64,000 bases of DNA from Terfezia claveryi (taxonomy: Eukaryota > Ascomycota > Pezizomycetes > Pezizales > Pezizaceae), in assembly GCA_015179025.1 (NCBI GenBank), contig WHUX01000132.1, positions 1 to 64,000 on the forward strand, given 5' to 3'. Of this stretch, positions 42,150 through 58,805 are shown piece by piece. Under the pieces are notes generated by a model. That model was given only the letters and a program-made list of their open reading frames with translations. It was not told where the DNA came from and made no database searches. The position numbers and the translations under genes were made by a program. Each line of letters opens with the position of its first letter. Position 1 is the stretch's first letter.

Positions 42150-45100
42150 TTTGGAGAAGTAAATATGCGCAAAACTCAAGAACCGTAGATTCAATATGAT
42201 TGCTAAAGTGGTAGTAAAGCACGTTAGATACCCGATCAAGTGAGATATGAACTTAGGAAACAAATCATATATCAACACAGCACCAGACTGTGAAAGAACT
42301 GTCAATGCTCTTTTGAAAAGAATCAGGAGCAATCTTGGATGATTATGGGAACTGTGCATTGAAGTAGGGACTTGTGTAGGAAAAAAATAGAACAGCACAT
42401 GTCTAGATATCAGCATTCCAAATGACTCGAGCAGTTGCAGGTGGTTTCGGTTAGGGGGTAGGCGCATATTTACGACCCCTTTCATAGCACAGAGACGTAC
42501 CATCCCTAGTAAGAGTATTGAATCTCTCATGCGTTATGGTAAAAGGATGAAATATTGTAATATTCAAATTAAACTTCTTTTGCTGACACAGCGGAATTAC
42601 TGCTATATTTAGAGAGCAGGGATCACCAGTTTCGGATGTCTGATGATTTCCATGTTCCAAAAACATTCATACTAAGCGATTGTACAACCAGGAAAAAGAC
42701 TCTGGGTATTTATCTTTAAGAATCTCGTGGAGGGATATGGATCAATTGGATAGGGAATAATTTGCCAGTGTCAGGTTAACGAATAGATGCCAACAAAAAC
42801 TAGGATGCCCTCACCTCGTGTAGAGGCCAGGCCCTCTTGAAGGATTGGTAGTACCGGTATAATCTCAGGCCAAAGAATTGGTGGGCGGTTTTAAGTTGAA
42901 TATGAAAGGAGCGAATTCAAAAGAAATGACATACCTACTATCCCTTTTTATGCATAGATCTCACTTCTGTGAAATAGCGGGGACTCGAGCTGGCGCTGAA
43001 TATTATACAGGAGGGGTGAGTAGGTGAAGACTTCCCCCAAGCACTGTACTGTGTATATCCGGCCAGCAGAAGATGATTAAGATTGATGAGGCTTGGCGAA
43101 ACCTTCAATTTGGGCACGTGCAAGGTATGGGCCAACTTTATGGTTTAGCTACAAATTGGTACCCACAATCTCGACAGGCTTCATCAAACGGTGCGGACCA
43201 TAGCGTCATAGAACCTCGATTTTTTTTGGGGGGGTCCCCTTTACAGGTTCCCGAAGCCTTCGGTCTCACGAGGACATAGAGAACCTCGGCCATTTCCAGG
43301 TGGACTGATGAAAAGCATGCATATAGATACATACGTATGTATACGCCTAGGGCGAGAATGTCAACATCATTTACCCCACACAACCCCTACATTCACTTAA
43401 GAGAGCCAATTTTAACCAGCAAAGTAGCTCCATCCCCCAGTCAGTATAAAACTGAGTCCTACCTTGACAAGCAAACAACCATGTGTTGAATCAGGCTTTC
43501 TCAACAATGGCCCCACTACAGTCTCTGAAGAATCAACGTTGGCCTTATTGCTGAGGATTGGCGGCACCAGAGGATTGTGTTGGGACGACCATTTCTGAAT
43601 ACTCGAGTTATTTTGTGGACTGCTGGCTGAAAGTCATTGCTGATGATGAAGCAGTCTCCTTCTCAGAGATTTGGACCATAGTACTCTCGTTCCTAGTACC
43701 GTTAACCTTTTAGCTTTCCGTTTCCCCAATATACCCAACGAAAACAATACATACCCTTATCCCTACATAACAGACCTCCAAAAGTGGCCCTTGTATGAAA
43801 AATGTTAAAACCAAATTTGCCAGCTACATATGCACACACACATATATATGTATATATATATTATGTATATAGGGTGACGGAAGGTACGAGTTTCCAATGC
43901 AACTTCACGCAACTGCAGGTGCTAACCATTCTTGATGAAATGTCCCCCCTTGCTAGGGCTTATTCAGCAAGTACGGTACCTTTGCTGCCACGATGTGGAG
44001 CACATGTTTCTGCTGCATTTGATAAAGGAAATCCTGATCCTACCATAAATACTATATCATATGTAGGTATTGGACAACTACCTAGGGCTTTGGCATTCGC
44101 GAAGTGAGAACTGCGCAAGCCCACAGTGGGGGCTCGACGGAAAATCTTAGCCAACTTAGCATATTAACAGCCTCACTGATGCAATTATGCATCCTTACCA
44201 TTGGTGACATATGGTGAACTACTTTTCCTTGCGGGATTTTGTATGCGCTTACTAACATGCCGCTACCTACTCAATCTAGGATCAGAGCTTACCAATAAGC
44301 TTAAGCAACACTGCCCAATCCCTTTGTTATAGCCCGTACCTTGGCTTACTGTGAGCAGGTGGCTGAGGGTTCACCTGCAAGGAGAGAAATACCTACCTGT
44401 CTCAACTCCCCATTGGACGTCGATACCGAGTTATGAAGTTAATTGGATCTATGGCTCTTTAGAGGTCCAGTTCCTTTACTATACTCAACGCTGCCCCTCT
44501 TTCAATTCAACTGTCTAGTTTGGTTTATTTAGGGTCTACGGTTACAGCGACCTAAGAACCGCGTCGGAGCTGGTTAGCACTGTGGCACAGGAATTGTACC
44601 TTCGTTCCGAATTCTGCGCCGATCTGCAAAGTGACCATCTACCGTGGTTATAGAAGTTTCTCAGCCCGGGTTTTGCTTGCTGATATGCATTGCATTTCAT
44701 GAGGTTATTTCTGCGATTGAGGAGTCTTGCTAAAGCATTCACAGTCGGAGAACCATCTACTACAGACTGAATTGGTGTTACTTCATTTTACCCCCATCGC
44801 TTATGTTGCTGTAGGTGAGATGCAGCTTTGCACCAACTATTTTCTGTTCTGTTATTACACGGTCTTAAGTACATGTACAGTACGTACCTAAGACCCATCC
44901 ACGAAAGCTGTGCTGCGCAGCCACCCAGGCAGCTTTCTGTGGAGCCTCACTAAATCTTCCCCAATTTCCCTCCCTGAATCCATCCTTTCGTACCACACCG
45001 CCCCATCCAAAGTACTTACATACCTTACATACTTCGCGGACACCCACGAGATATCTCTCCTCCGCTTGACTTCTGTAGTTCTTTTGATCTAGCAACAGCG

Positions 45101-45512
45101 TATTCAGTTTCGGTTTCCTCTACTTTGTGTCATCTACTTGCATCGGGGCACCGCACGCTGTTCGCCCCTCCTCTCAGACCCCTTGGTCCCATCCGGTCAA
45201 AAAGTACCCTTCTGCTTGCTACAAAACTGCCTTTCTTCTCTCCCCCCCCCGTGATACCTGCTGGCTGCCGTTGTCTACCAGGGTATATACAGGAGGAGTG
45301 GCACTTCGAGACTCAGCAGCCCCTCCTTAGAAGACAACCACACAATTTGATACCCCCAGCACCTGCCAGTATCGACACACACGAATTTCATTGCTCGGCG
45401 CTTTTCAGCCCTACTTCCGGCTTTTATTTTTGCTTCCCCTCCGTGAAATATTTACTGCTCCACAGCCCCCTTCATTCTTACTTATCATTTAAAGGACGAC
45501 ACCCCGCAGTTC
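42150..45512. other. 3.4 kb gene-poor spacer
   Basis: Short ORFs only. Contains an AT dinucleotide-rich patch at about 43840-43870, T/G homopolymers near 43220-43235, and a long pyrimidine-rich 5' leader (about 45100-45510) of the Hsp70-like gene. Confidence 0.5.
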
Positions 45513-48067
45513 ATGTCTGGAGGAATACCAAACATGACAGACAGGCTTAAGAAATTGGGCTTTTCGTCCAGAGCAAACAGAACACCCGTACCGCCGTCAG
45601 GTTCCCCAACTATGCAAAACGTCCCTGGTTCTGCAGCGGGCCGTCCTCCCTCTTACCCTGGTACGTACGGAGCGGCACCGGGTGCCCCGCTAGCACCGCC
45701 GAATAACAATATGAGGGCTATTTCCCCCAATCCACCAGGTGCTCAAGGTGTTCCTTACCCACATGGTCCTAGCCATGTGCCATTAGGGCATCCAGGCGGC
45801 CCGCCAATGGGTGTTCCGCCGGGGATTCCTCCGCCGATGCCAGGAAACATGCCAGGTCAACATCCCCCATACTACGGGCATCCACCTCGAGATATCCCGC
45901 CACCAGTAGCACCAACCGCCGTCGGTAGGCCAGCCGAGGTTGAGGGTTCAAACAGAAGCAAAGCGCAATTGATTGTCGGAATTGATTTTGTAAGTCCATC
46001 ATGGAGACTGCCTACTGAGATGTGGGACTGACCTGCGCATTAGGGTACAACGTTCAGTGGTGTTGCCTTTGCTTTTGCTACCGATCAAGAAGCAAAAGAG
46101 GATATTATTACAGAGTGGCCAGGGGCGGGAAATGTCACAAAGCAAAAGGTATAAACCATGAGATCTTGAGGAGATATCAAGATTCCGACTAACTGATAAC
46201 CGATATTAGATTCCTACAGTTTTGTATTATGATCAGTATCAGAAAGTCGTAGGTTGGGGCCCTGATATCGCTGATGCCCTCGCCCCGACCGGTTACCCTA
46301 AGCCTGGAGTACAAAAGGTAAACTTATATCGAAGATTCACTCTATGGCAATGAAACTCACATTTTATCAAGGTTGAATGGTTCAAATTGCAGCTTATGAC
46401 CGATGGGAATACATACATTGATCCAATTAACCTCCCACCGCTTCCAGCAGGAAAGACGGAGATTGATGTTGCCGCTGACTACCTCTTCAAGCTCCGTCAA
46501 GCCATGCGAGCTCAGCTCCAGAAGACTCTTGGTGAGGTTTTTAATCGTGAGGAGAGAAACATCAGATATTTCCTCACCGTTCCAGCTATCTGGAATGATG
46601 CTGGAAAGGCCGCCACACGTCAAGCAGCTATTCAAGCCGGTTTCTTACGAGATGAGAACGATAATCGTCTGACCCTGATCACAGAACCCGAGGCTGCCGC
46701 TATGTTTTGTTCTAAGGCTGGTTTATTGAACCTCAAGGTTCACGATGCTGTTCTGATTGTGGATTGTGGTGGTGGTACTGTTGATCTTATCGCTTACGAG
46801 GTTGAAGAGGAGGTCCCTTTTTCTGTGGCAGAATGTACAGCAGGATCTGGTGACTCTTGCGGTTCTACCGCGCTCAACAGGAACTTCTCCAACATTCTGC
46901 GTGCAAAGATCCGAAAAATGAAATTGCCCGACGGCTCCAAAACTGCTGGAAAGGTTTATGCCAAATGTATTATGGACTTTGAGAACCGAATCAAAGCCGA
47001 TTTCAGGAACAATGGGCAGAAGTGGGCTGTTGACGTCGGTATCGAGGCAGAGTTCCCAGAGGCTGGCATCGAGGAAGGCTACATGACTTTTACGAATGAG
47101 GAAATTCTTCAGTGTTTCGAGCCTGTGGTCAACCGGATTTTGGAATTGGTTAGGAACCAGATCATCGCTATCCAAGCACAGAACCGCCCATTGCAGGTGA
47201 GTGACATGCTTACAAAACTTTCATGACTACCTGTGACTTATACTTGTCCAATTTAGAACGTTTTGGTCGTTGGTGGTTTTGGTGCCTCAGAATACCTTTT
47301 CCAGCAGATTAAGCTACATGTCCCACCGCAATTCCAGTCTAAGGTTGTTCGTCCTATGGATTCCGTCGCTGCTATTGTCAAGGGAGCCGTCACCGCTGGT
47401 ATCACCGAAAGGGTTGTTACATCACGTGTGGCTCGTCGCCATTACCTTATGGCCACTCTGCAACCGTTCAAGGAAGGTCACCACCCGGAACCATACCGAG
47501 TGCCAAGTTTGGACGGAAAGGACCGATGTAAGTATACCAGGCAAATTTTCGTCACCAAGGGTCAGCGTGTGAAGATTGGAGAACCAGTGAAGGTGTCCTT
47601 CTTCAGACAAGTTGCTCCAGGCGCCACTTTGATGTACGAAGATATATTATATGCTTGTGATGACGATGTGTGCCCTGAGTACACCAAGGACCCTCGTAAG
47701 TTTTCAAATACCACTTGCGTAAGTAGTCAAAGTAAAACTACTGACTTCACCTGTTTGCATAGATATCAAGGAAGTTGTTACACTAGTTTCTGATCTATCA
47801 AGGAAGAACCTGGAGAAGGATTTTGAGAGAATGGATACCCCACAAGGAACGTTCTACAGGGTGTACTTTGATATTGTAAGTGCTCCAACTTGCTCACCTC
47901 GGGCGACATGTTGCTGACTAGAGTTAGTATTTGACTCTCGATGGAAGCGAGTTCAGCGCCGAGCTAGTGTGTCAAGGGGAGGTTATGGGTCGCTGCACAG
48001 TAAGTTTACAACCACCCATGCTTCCAGATGGGTTCTGACGTTTGTTTTGTAGGCGAGATTTCGATAA
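45513..48067 (+). CDS. Hsp70-like ATPase of the HSPA12 type (717 aa, 8 exons)
   Basis: Exons 45513-45989, 46044-46148, 46210-46317, 46372-47196, 47257-47695, 47763-47875, 47928-47999 and 48053-48067 total 2154 bases. The N-terminal 150 residues are disordered and rich in Pro and Gly. An actin/Hsp70-type nucleotide-binding domain follows: LIVGIDF-GTTFSGVAFAF (phosphate 1, split by intron 1), VEWFKLQLMTDG, YFLTVPAIWNDAGKAATRQA, VLIVDCGGGTVDLIAYEV (phosphate 2, about 360) and NVLVVGGFGASEYLFQQI (adenosine motif). The C-terminus is short, without a canonical peptide-binding domain, as in HSPA12-like proteins that are widespread and often expanded in filamentous fungi. Likely cytosolic; client unknown. 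Confidence 0.9.
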
Positions 48068-48883
48068 TCGATACCCTCTATTTTCTTCTGTTCGTATCCA
48101 GTATAACTGTCGAGGTTATGCTGAGTAAATGAAGCTCATCATGGGGCGTCGATTTTCAGCATCCGTCATATCCACGCCAGATTGCATATCTGATATTTCA
48201 CGACAAATTTCCATTTCATCTGGTTTTCTATAGGTTGTATTGCTGTGTCATTCACAACTAAGACATGTTTTAAGGAATATCTGCATTATTTCCTCTTTTT
48301 AGTTCTTCTCACTTGTAGTATTCACCTGGAATGATTGGAATCCACCCTTGTGAAGTTTTATTTTATGCTATATAGTGTCGCAGTGAAGTTGAGGAAGAGC
48401 TTTAGCTTAGTACTTGTCTAGACAGACGGAAACTGTCTATAGAGGCTGAAAATGTTTAGGAATAAGGAAAAGGCCGCATGGTACCTCAGATGTGTGCATA
48501 TTAGTCTGGTTGACGGCATGTCGCAAATGTGTACATAACTTAAACGGATATGCAATCTGACTTGGAGGTATACGCCAAGACCCGCGCGCCTAAAGCGCAA
48601 CTGGGCTAGCTCGTTGTTGGTTCGACGATCATCATTTCCGATCATCATTTCGCTGATGGCAAACGCGACACCATTACTGATACAACGTTTACATTCACTT
48701 TTCAATTTTTCCCCAGAGCTCTAGCCAACAGCCAGCAGCAGCCTATCTTCTTGAATCTCAGCTTCTGTTCCTTTTGTTTCAGTATCTTTGACACAGTACG
48801 ACTCGCACGCGTTAGAAACCCATTTTAACAAATTTACAGCCTCTTGATCAGCAAAGAGTGAAAGCAGCACCGTCGCAAACAAC
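48068..48883. other. Spacer with 3' flank of Hsp70-like gene and PAP1 promoter
   Basis: About 800 bases; short ORFs only. Confidence 0.5.
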
Positions 48884-51564
<2,681 letters not shown>

Positions 51565-52660
51565 GCAGCGATCCGCTCCGAGAGGTGAAACGCTCGACCT
51601 CGGGCTCAGGGTTATTACTTTGACCATTAACAGCCTTTGGTCATGTAGGGCGTTTGATATTGTTGAATGTGTGAGGAGTCTTTGTGCGTCCCAATTTATC
51701 CCCTTTTTTGCTATTCCTGCTCCTGTTCTGGCATATTGCTTTTTTCTGGATCGGAAACTTTTGCACAATTGAGTGCTTGGAAAAGGTGAAAAGATTGTGA
51801 AAGAACAATATGCTGAGGAAAATATTGGGGCCCGGTCCAACGCAATCGACTACTAACCCACGATTTTCATTGTTCCCCTTCCCTGCTACTTGCTTATGCT
51901 TCTTGCTTGCTTGACCCTTATACATTCACCATTTTTGCTTTCAGTTGTTTATTTGTTTTTGTTTACGTATCTTGTTGCTTGCGTTGATTTTTGGACTTGC
52001 TTGTTGACTCCCCTTTTCTGGGATTCGTTGCAAGGCCCTTTCCCCCGTTTATATATTTACTTAAAAAACACGTCCATTCCTACCCTTCTTCCCTTCCGGT
52101 TTGATGGTACATAGCTGATAGGTGTAGGACCGGGGTTTTGTTTCGTTGCTGTTTTTTTACTTGGTAACTTTTTTGCTGGCGATGACAGGAACATAATCCC
52201 AGACGCCTTCTTGTTCCCGGAGTGGGGTGGTGGAGTGGATTGCTTTTTGTTGTTTTGTTTACAATGTAGTTTGCCCTGGCTCTGAGCTTCTTATTTTGCA
52301 CAGTAGCTATTGTAGCGTGGCGGCTGGATGAGAGATGAGGAGATGAGGAGATGTATGTTAATTTCAAAGTATATTTTAGCTGTTGAAATTGTGTGGTGCG
52401 CGCAGTCAAGTATGTATTGTGGAGGGGTAGAGTTCGTGTTACCCTCAACCATTCGTCTAAAATCCCTTCATGTATTCAAGACGCAATTGTAAAGGATGTA
52501 CATATGATATACATGTATCTTTAATTTGGATCTTTCTGTGACGATTGCAAATATAATATCCCCAGACACACGGACAAACATCGCCAAAAATAATTCAATC
52601 CCTTCCTCAATCAGAGCTTCCCCCTCCAAACCATAGCCAACGTTTTTTTTCTTATCCAAC
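51565..52660. other. Spacer between convergent PAP1 and BIO2
   Basis: About 1.1 kb, T/G-rich, no gene seen; 3' flanks of both genes. Confidence 0.5.
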
Positions 52661-54072
52661 CTATACCACCACCACCGGCTCCCCCACAGTCCCCTTGTTC
52701 CCCTCCTTCAACTTATCCCAAAACTCCACCTGCTCCCCCTCCTCCCTATAACCCCCCCTCTCGAAACTCTTCATGGGCACGAGGCCCCACCTTCCAAACA
52801 TCTCCCTATCCTCATCCCATCCATTACACTCTGTAGTCAACATCTTCTCTCCTGTAAAAATCGCATTTGCCCCTGCATTAAAGCACAAAATCTGCTCCGC
52901 CTCACTCATGGTCTTCCTCCCCGCCGCGATCCTAATAATTGTAGCTGGCATAACTATCCTCGCGGTGCTGATTGTGCGGAGGATAGCATCGAAGGGGATC
53001 CGTTCTTGGTCGCCTAGAGGCGTGCCTTTAATTGGGACGAGGGCGTTGACAGGAAATGACTCCGGGTGCGAGGGAGTGTGGAGACAGTATATATCAGGCC
53101 TACATGGTCTTCGGGCCTCTCTCCCAACCCCAAAATGCCCCCAGAGCAGACATTTATCCCTGCATCGCGCACATGAGCAAGAGTCTGTAACCGCTCATCA
53201 TAAGTCCGGGTAGTGATGACGTTTGGATAATATTCCCGACTAGTATCGAGGTTGTGATTGTAAGCGGTTAATCCAGCTTCTTTGAGCTCGGCGGCTTGTG
53301 TAGAGTCGATCATGCCGAGGGTAACGCAGACTTCCATGTCGAGCGCGCGTACGCCCTCGACCATGGCTTTGATATTTTTGAGACCGGATTTGCGTCCGCG
53401 CATATCCCGCCAGGCTGCGCCCATGCAGAAGCGAGTGGAGCCGTTGGATTTGGCGATGCGGGCGGCTTCGAGGACAGTGTCGACGGGGGAGAGTTTTGTT
53501 GCTTTGAGACCTGGGGAGGAGGGTAATGGGGTGAGATTAGTGGGGTGAGTTGGGGGGGGGACGGGGGAGGGGGGAGGGGGGAGGTGAAGAAGAGGTAGGT
53601 TTGTTGTACCGGTATTGTAGCGGGAGGATTGAGCACAGTAGGAGCAGTCCTCTGAGCATCCACCGGTTTTGATGTTCATGAGGGTGCACATTTGCACAGC
53701 GGAGGGGGAGTGGAAGCGCCGGTGGAGGACACCCTATACCGGATGCGCACCTTGAGTCAGTGGATAACGTTCCACTGGCCATAAGACATTCTGGTTCCGA
53801 GGGAGTATATTGCCTACCGACTGATGAGCCAGCTCCATAAGCGGTGTATTGTAAATCTCCCGAATCTCATCCTTCGTCCAGTTATGCTTCGGCACAGTAG
53901 CCCTCAACGTCTCCTGCAGGGCCTTCCCCAGCCTCACGGATCCCACAGCTGGAGGTGAACCCGGTGCTGCTCCCTCGGTGACTTTCAAGGTCTCATTGAC
54001 AATGGTGCTGAGCGGCCTACGGAAGGGCGCTTGGTGGAAGCAAGCTCGGAAGGCGTATTGTCTGGACAACAT
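52661..54072 (-). CDS. BIO2: Biotin synthase (410 codons, 3 exons, one apparent 1-base deletion)
   Basis: Radical-SAM enzyme that inserts sulphur into dethiobiotin, usually in mitochondria. Exons 54072-53818, 53733-53610 and 53510-52661. The N-terminus (MLSRQYAFRACFHQAPFRRP) looks like a mitochondrial presequence. The [4Fe-4S]-SAM motif CSEDCSYC is at residues 111-118. Further family blocks: GSTRFCMGAAWRD, VCVTLGMIDSTQAAELKEAG, AYNHNLDTSREYYPNVITTR, INVCSGGILGLGERPEDHVG and, in the last part, NALVPIKGTPLG and FNAGANAIFTGEKMLTT. The frame changes at 53073-53075: one extra C in the element-strand CCC run restores the expected TLPSHPESFPVNALVP. The cause is either a consensus error or a disabling mutation. 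A long pyrimidine tract forms intron 2. Confidence 0.9.
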
Positions 54073-55695
54073 TATAAGCAAAGTAAACTCCGTGTCAGGA
54101 AAACAAGGTTCCAAGAATAAACAAACATACCATGTGTATAATCTGATGATTCTTCGGGGAGGGGAGAAAGGAGGGGGGGGGGGGGTCTCATACAAATTAA
54201 AACTGATTCTTTTGCCATTTTTGCTATCCGGCTGTTGCTATTGGTTGTTTTTTGTGTGGTGGGGCGGGAAATGTGGGAAATTTATTGTAATTATGTACCA
54301 GCCCTGCTACATACGATTCATCAAAGGCCCAATATGTATAATAATAATATTGTTATATATTATTATCCCTAGCTATTATGAGGTTTAAATCGAAGGAAGA
54401 TGGAGGGAGGCACTGTAGATACCAGTATTTCCCATCCCTACTTGGTATAGGGCCTACCGGTACCCTCTCTCTCAAGGTAGATTCCTCACTCTTCCTCTCT
54501 CCAATTCAACTTGGCCCACATGTTCCGTATATACTAAGTAAGTACTTTGTACTCGTAGGTACCGGTACCGTAGCCTCGTACCCCAGGTTAATATATCGTA
54601 GTGTTCGTGACCTCGTAACTCCCCTAGAGACAACAGACTGGTACCGTATGTATCATGAATGAAGCCTTTATCCCTAATATAATAATACGAACAACACCTT
54701 CCATTCAGCTGTACTGTACCTTGGGCCCCAGATCTAGACCTCCCTGTGCACCCCACCCTTACCTACTCGACCTGCATGTTCAGGGACAATCCTTGGATGG
54801 CTAAATGTAGAACAGCTAACCTAAAACCTCCTGTTGTGTACAGTGCTTCAGTAGCTATTTTGTTGTAATTAAACGGAATAAACAAAGCAAGCAAGCAAGC
54901 AATTCTAGATATTGGGAGCGTACAGTACATTGTAGCCTGAATAGCTCAACAGCTTCGAGCTTCATAAACCATCATTGTCTTCAGAAAGTGCAAGGGCATA
55001 TATTGGTCCTCGCTACATTCGACGTTTGTGCAGCTATAGTTAGCATGCAGTACTGTACTTAAGGTGCAAGGGAGCCCTACCCTGGCTATGAAGATACAAA
55101 TGACTTAGTCAAAACATTCAAAGGAAGCCCAAACAAGATGGATTGGCTTAGGTAGGTCTGGTGCCCGTATTACTTCCACGCGGCTGCGCATGCGGTCAGA
55201 TTTCCCATCATCAGCAAGGTCATCGGCATCCTCTACCGTATACAAACCTTTTTCCTCCAGCCTGGCGAACGTTTATAGTGTACGCCCACCAGTCACGGCA
55301 ATTGTTTTTGATGGAACTTTTTGTTGGATGTAGGTACAATGCATGCATAAGGGGGTTGTAGAGAAGCCGGGTCGGTAGAATTTCTCTGGGCCCTGAGGGT
55401 TCAAACTTGCAACATTCGAAACATTCGACCAATTTTGGAAACTTTCTATCCCCGCCCTACTTGGAAACTCAGCCGCATTCCGATAAACCTGTCGCCTTCC
55501 TGAGCCGTCCTGAGATCGACTGACCCAATCAAAAGCTAAATCTAAGGCTCTGGGGATCCCAGAGGCGGTGTCGAAACATCTAAGCTGTGGAGTTAAACAT
55601 AGCGATATATCAACAGGCCTAGGTCTTTCCCCACATCAGAAAAGTGTTTCATACAGCCGGCTCCTCCAGAAAAAAAGAGAACGATCGAGGACAGA
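54073..55695. other. Spacer with BIO2 promoter
   Basis: 1.6 kb without a supported gene. G-run at about 54173-54186, AT-rich patch at 54335-54365, GTACCGGTACC-type short palindromes at about 54557-54570. Confidence 0.5.
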
Positions 55696-57086
55696 ATGGA
55701 CCCATCGTGCAACACACAGACGTATACCACGCAGACTATGGTAGAGCTCTTTCTAGAGCTCGATGCAATAAAGGTGAGCTTCAATATTATGTTGCAATAT
55801 CTGTTGTTTCTGAACGTCTGCTGACAATCAACAAACGTTTTAGTGGTACTACAAGCTTCTGGCGTCGGTCGCCAACTGGGCCATGCTGGCAGGCTTCGTT
55901 GTCTTCCCTAATGCATTTGATGACGACAAGAGCAAATTTCGGATCGGTGCGGATACAATAAAAGTGGTTGCGGTATGCCTGCTAGTGTTTGGGTATATCC
56001 TAACCGGTATACTATGTTGGCGCTTCAAGAATTTGTTATTTCAGGTGGAGTCGATATTCCTGTAAGGCACCGGCTAGGGTGGCTTCTTCGGTCATGATTG
56101 CATTGGGGATATAGAACTAATCGGCATGAATAGACCAGGGTTCTCAAATTCAACGATTGGGTTCATGAGTTCACTTTTTAACGTGTACGGAAAAAACTAT
56201 GCACATCCAGAGGACCAATGGTCTGCATCTGCAATACTGGCAGTGGTCTTGAGCAGCGTCTTCATGTTGTACGTATACTATCTTTGATGTCTTGCTCTGA
56301 TCGCTGTGCTGATTCTGGGGTTTTTTATAAAGGCTTTATGGTGCTACTTCCCTAAATGCAAACCGGAAACTTGAGCATATAAGGAAACTTGACGAGTATC
56401 GAAGGCAACTCATTGAAAGCCAGGAGGACGTTGCAAATTTGACTGAAGAGGAGAGAACACGGCGGAATTTACTCGCTCTGTTGCTAGCTCCACAGCAACA
56501 AGGAGGCTTCAGCGCACATGCCGCTGCCTTTGGGCCTACATACTCTCCCAATAAATCTCGGATGGACTTCACCAACCAGTCTCACTCGTATCCAAACACG
56601 CCACATCCGAATACACCACCGTCTACGGGGGGTAATAACAGTGCTACATATCTAATGAATAATTACCCCGCATATTCCCCTCCTGCCGGTTTGGGCATTG
56701 GTGGAGCCGGTCGGAATAGCAGAGACGGTCTTTTACCAAGCCCTGGGCCTGAAGGAAACAGTAGATGGGGTCTCCACAGGCCAAAATCCTCAAGTGGGGC
56801 AAGCACAACTACAACTGTTTCTTCAAATGTACCATATATCCCGCAATCAAGTACAGCGTATATCCCGCCATCACGGAAAGCAGTCCCGGAGAGACCCGTG
56901 TTGCATGGTTCACATGTAGACCCTCCACACAGCTTAGGGGGTGGACAGCCATACGATCAACATGCGCAGAAGGAAGTCGTGCAGGGCCCACAGCAGCGCA
57001 AATCGATATTCGCCGGAATCAGTGCAACTGTCGGGCATGGTCGAGAGCGTGTAGGCGCTGGATGGACTAGTTGGTCGCCTGTGTAG
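55696..57086 (+). CDS. Multi-span membrane protein, conserved-looking fungal hypothetical (394 aa, 4 exons)
   Basis: Exons 55696-55773, 55844-56061, 56134-56268 and 56333-57086 total 1185 bases. Starts MDPSCNTQTYTTQTMVELFL. Three to four hydrophobic spans: ASVANWAMLAGFVVFPNAF, VVAVCLLVFGYILTGILCW, STIGFMSSLFNVYG (weak) and ASAILAVVLSSVFMLLYGAT. A charged helical segment follows (LEHIRKLDEYRRQLIESQED), then a long cytosolic disordered tail rich in Ser, Pro, Asn and Gly ending AGWTSWSPV. No transporter or enzyme motif is visible. Probably a plasma- or endomembrane protein with a regulatory tail; function not inferred. Confidence 0.75.
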
Positions 57087-58805
57087 GCCTACGGGAACCG
57101 AACTAACAAATTTAGGCGTCTTCACTTTTCACTTTTCACCTGTGTATATTATTATTGCGGGTTTTTTTGGGAGTTTCTTTTGTTGGTGTTCAAAGTTTGG
57201 TTTCCTGGCGTAGATTCCTGATTGCGGAATCTAGCATTTTTCTTGCGTTGTATTTTATTTTTTTATCCTTCTAATTTTCCTTGTCATACAGTTTGGATAT
57301 CTACTTTGGAGTATTGGTTGGATTTTTTTCGTCAAGCATTTTTATTCGGCGACTGTACAATAATGTGATGACAATCAGCGTTAAGCATAATCTGCCACTC
57401 TATAAATATAAGACAAGATTCAAAAACAGAATCACCAGCGCAGGACAAAACCATTCCCAGAAGCAGGATGGACAGACAGACGTCACTAATGCAGCCCATG
57501 AGGGGGTTGTTGTAGTACATAACTGGGGTTCTGCCCACTTCCTCGTGCGGGGCTATTATTTATAGAATATCCCATTGTTTGAATTCCGCAGATACATAGT
57601 ATGGGATATGAACACATATTGCTCCTTTAGACTCGCAGGAATTTTCGACAGTGATACATACAGTAGCATAATAATAAATAAATCAGATTGTTGGCGGGGG
57701 CATTCGGCTTCGAGAAGGTCAGGGTGACAGGTAAATCCGTACCCTATGGCCAGGATTGATCAGCCCCACGGTCCCCATCTCCGAAGATGAGGCTGACAGT
57801 TTGATTATCAGGGTTTGATTGCAAATAAACCTACTGGCATTGGTACGTATTATTGTGTGGTTATGTTTCTTTTATGTATTTACCTTCAGTCTTGGAACTG
57901 TGCCTGGATGCCCGCCCAGTCAGGGGCAGGAAGAGGTGCTTTATATGTACAGTATCTGAAAACTCTCAGTCTGACGGGCTGTTGAGAAGACCTGCAGGAT
58001 TCTTTGCTCTATGTACGTACTTGGTACTGGTACTGGATTGCTCGGCCTAGGATAAAAATCATTGTAATTGACATGAATCAATCCTGGTATACCACGCAGA
58101 AGGGGTGTGGGGATAGTACAGTATGTACCTAGAAGTCATGTCCCTAGCTGCACCTCCACCGAAGCGAACTGCTGCCGGGCCGGCCTGCTCTCCTCCACGA
58201 GTTTGGAATAAGCTATCAAAGATAGAGATCCCCTTGCCTCCTGAGACAACACGAGTCCGGCGTAGTTTTGACTGCAGCTGTGCTGTAAACATACCGTCGA
58301 CCATACTTTGTCTCATCCAGTCGGTGACTTTCGACGGGCGGGCGCTGACAAGGATTCCAGCCTTTGGCGGGCGCATTTCACGAATACACCTGACAAGTAC
58401 AAGTACTGTACATAGCTTCGCAGGCGCTGGCCCAGGGCATTTTGAGTGCTGACCTCACAAGAAACAAACCAACCAACCCTCCCCTCCGTGCCCTCCCCCT
58501 CCACACCGACTGCTTGTTTGCTTGCTCTGCTCTGGCTTTGGCCCTTCAAGGAGTACCGGTAGAGAGCTGTACTGGGTCTGCACAGGTTGGAACTCCATTC
58601 TGCGCCCGAAGTAACAGGTACGGAGGCACTTCATAGAGCTGCGTTCGCTCCCCTGCCGGCCATTCGGTTGTTCTGCTGCACATCCAATTTTTGGGCACCG
58701 TTCGCGCCAACAGGCACTCGTCCTTTTTAATCTCACGCAGGCGCTTTTGCTTGAATTTATACTCTTTATTTTTATCCCAGCTTTCTATTTTGGTTGCCTG
58801 TTGCC
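57087..58805. other. 1.7 kb spacer
   Basis: 3' flank of the membrane-protein gene and the promoter/leader of the next gene. The pyrimidine-rich stretch at about 58480-58600 and 58730-58800 is a likely 5' leader. No gene seen. Confidence 0.5.

Noticed and set aside
55395..55415. GGGTTCAAACTTGC as a tRNA B box
   Set aside because: No A box or cloverleaf around it.
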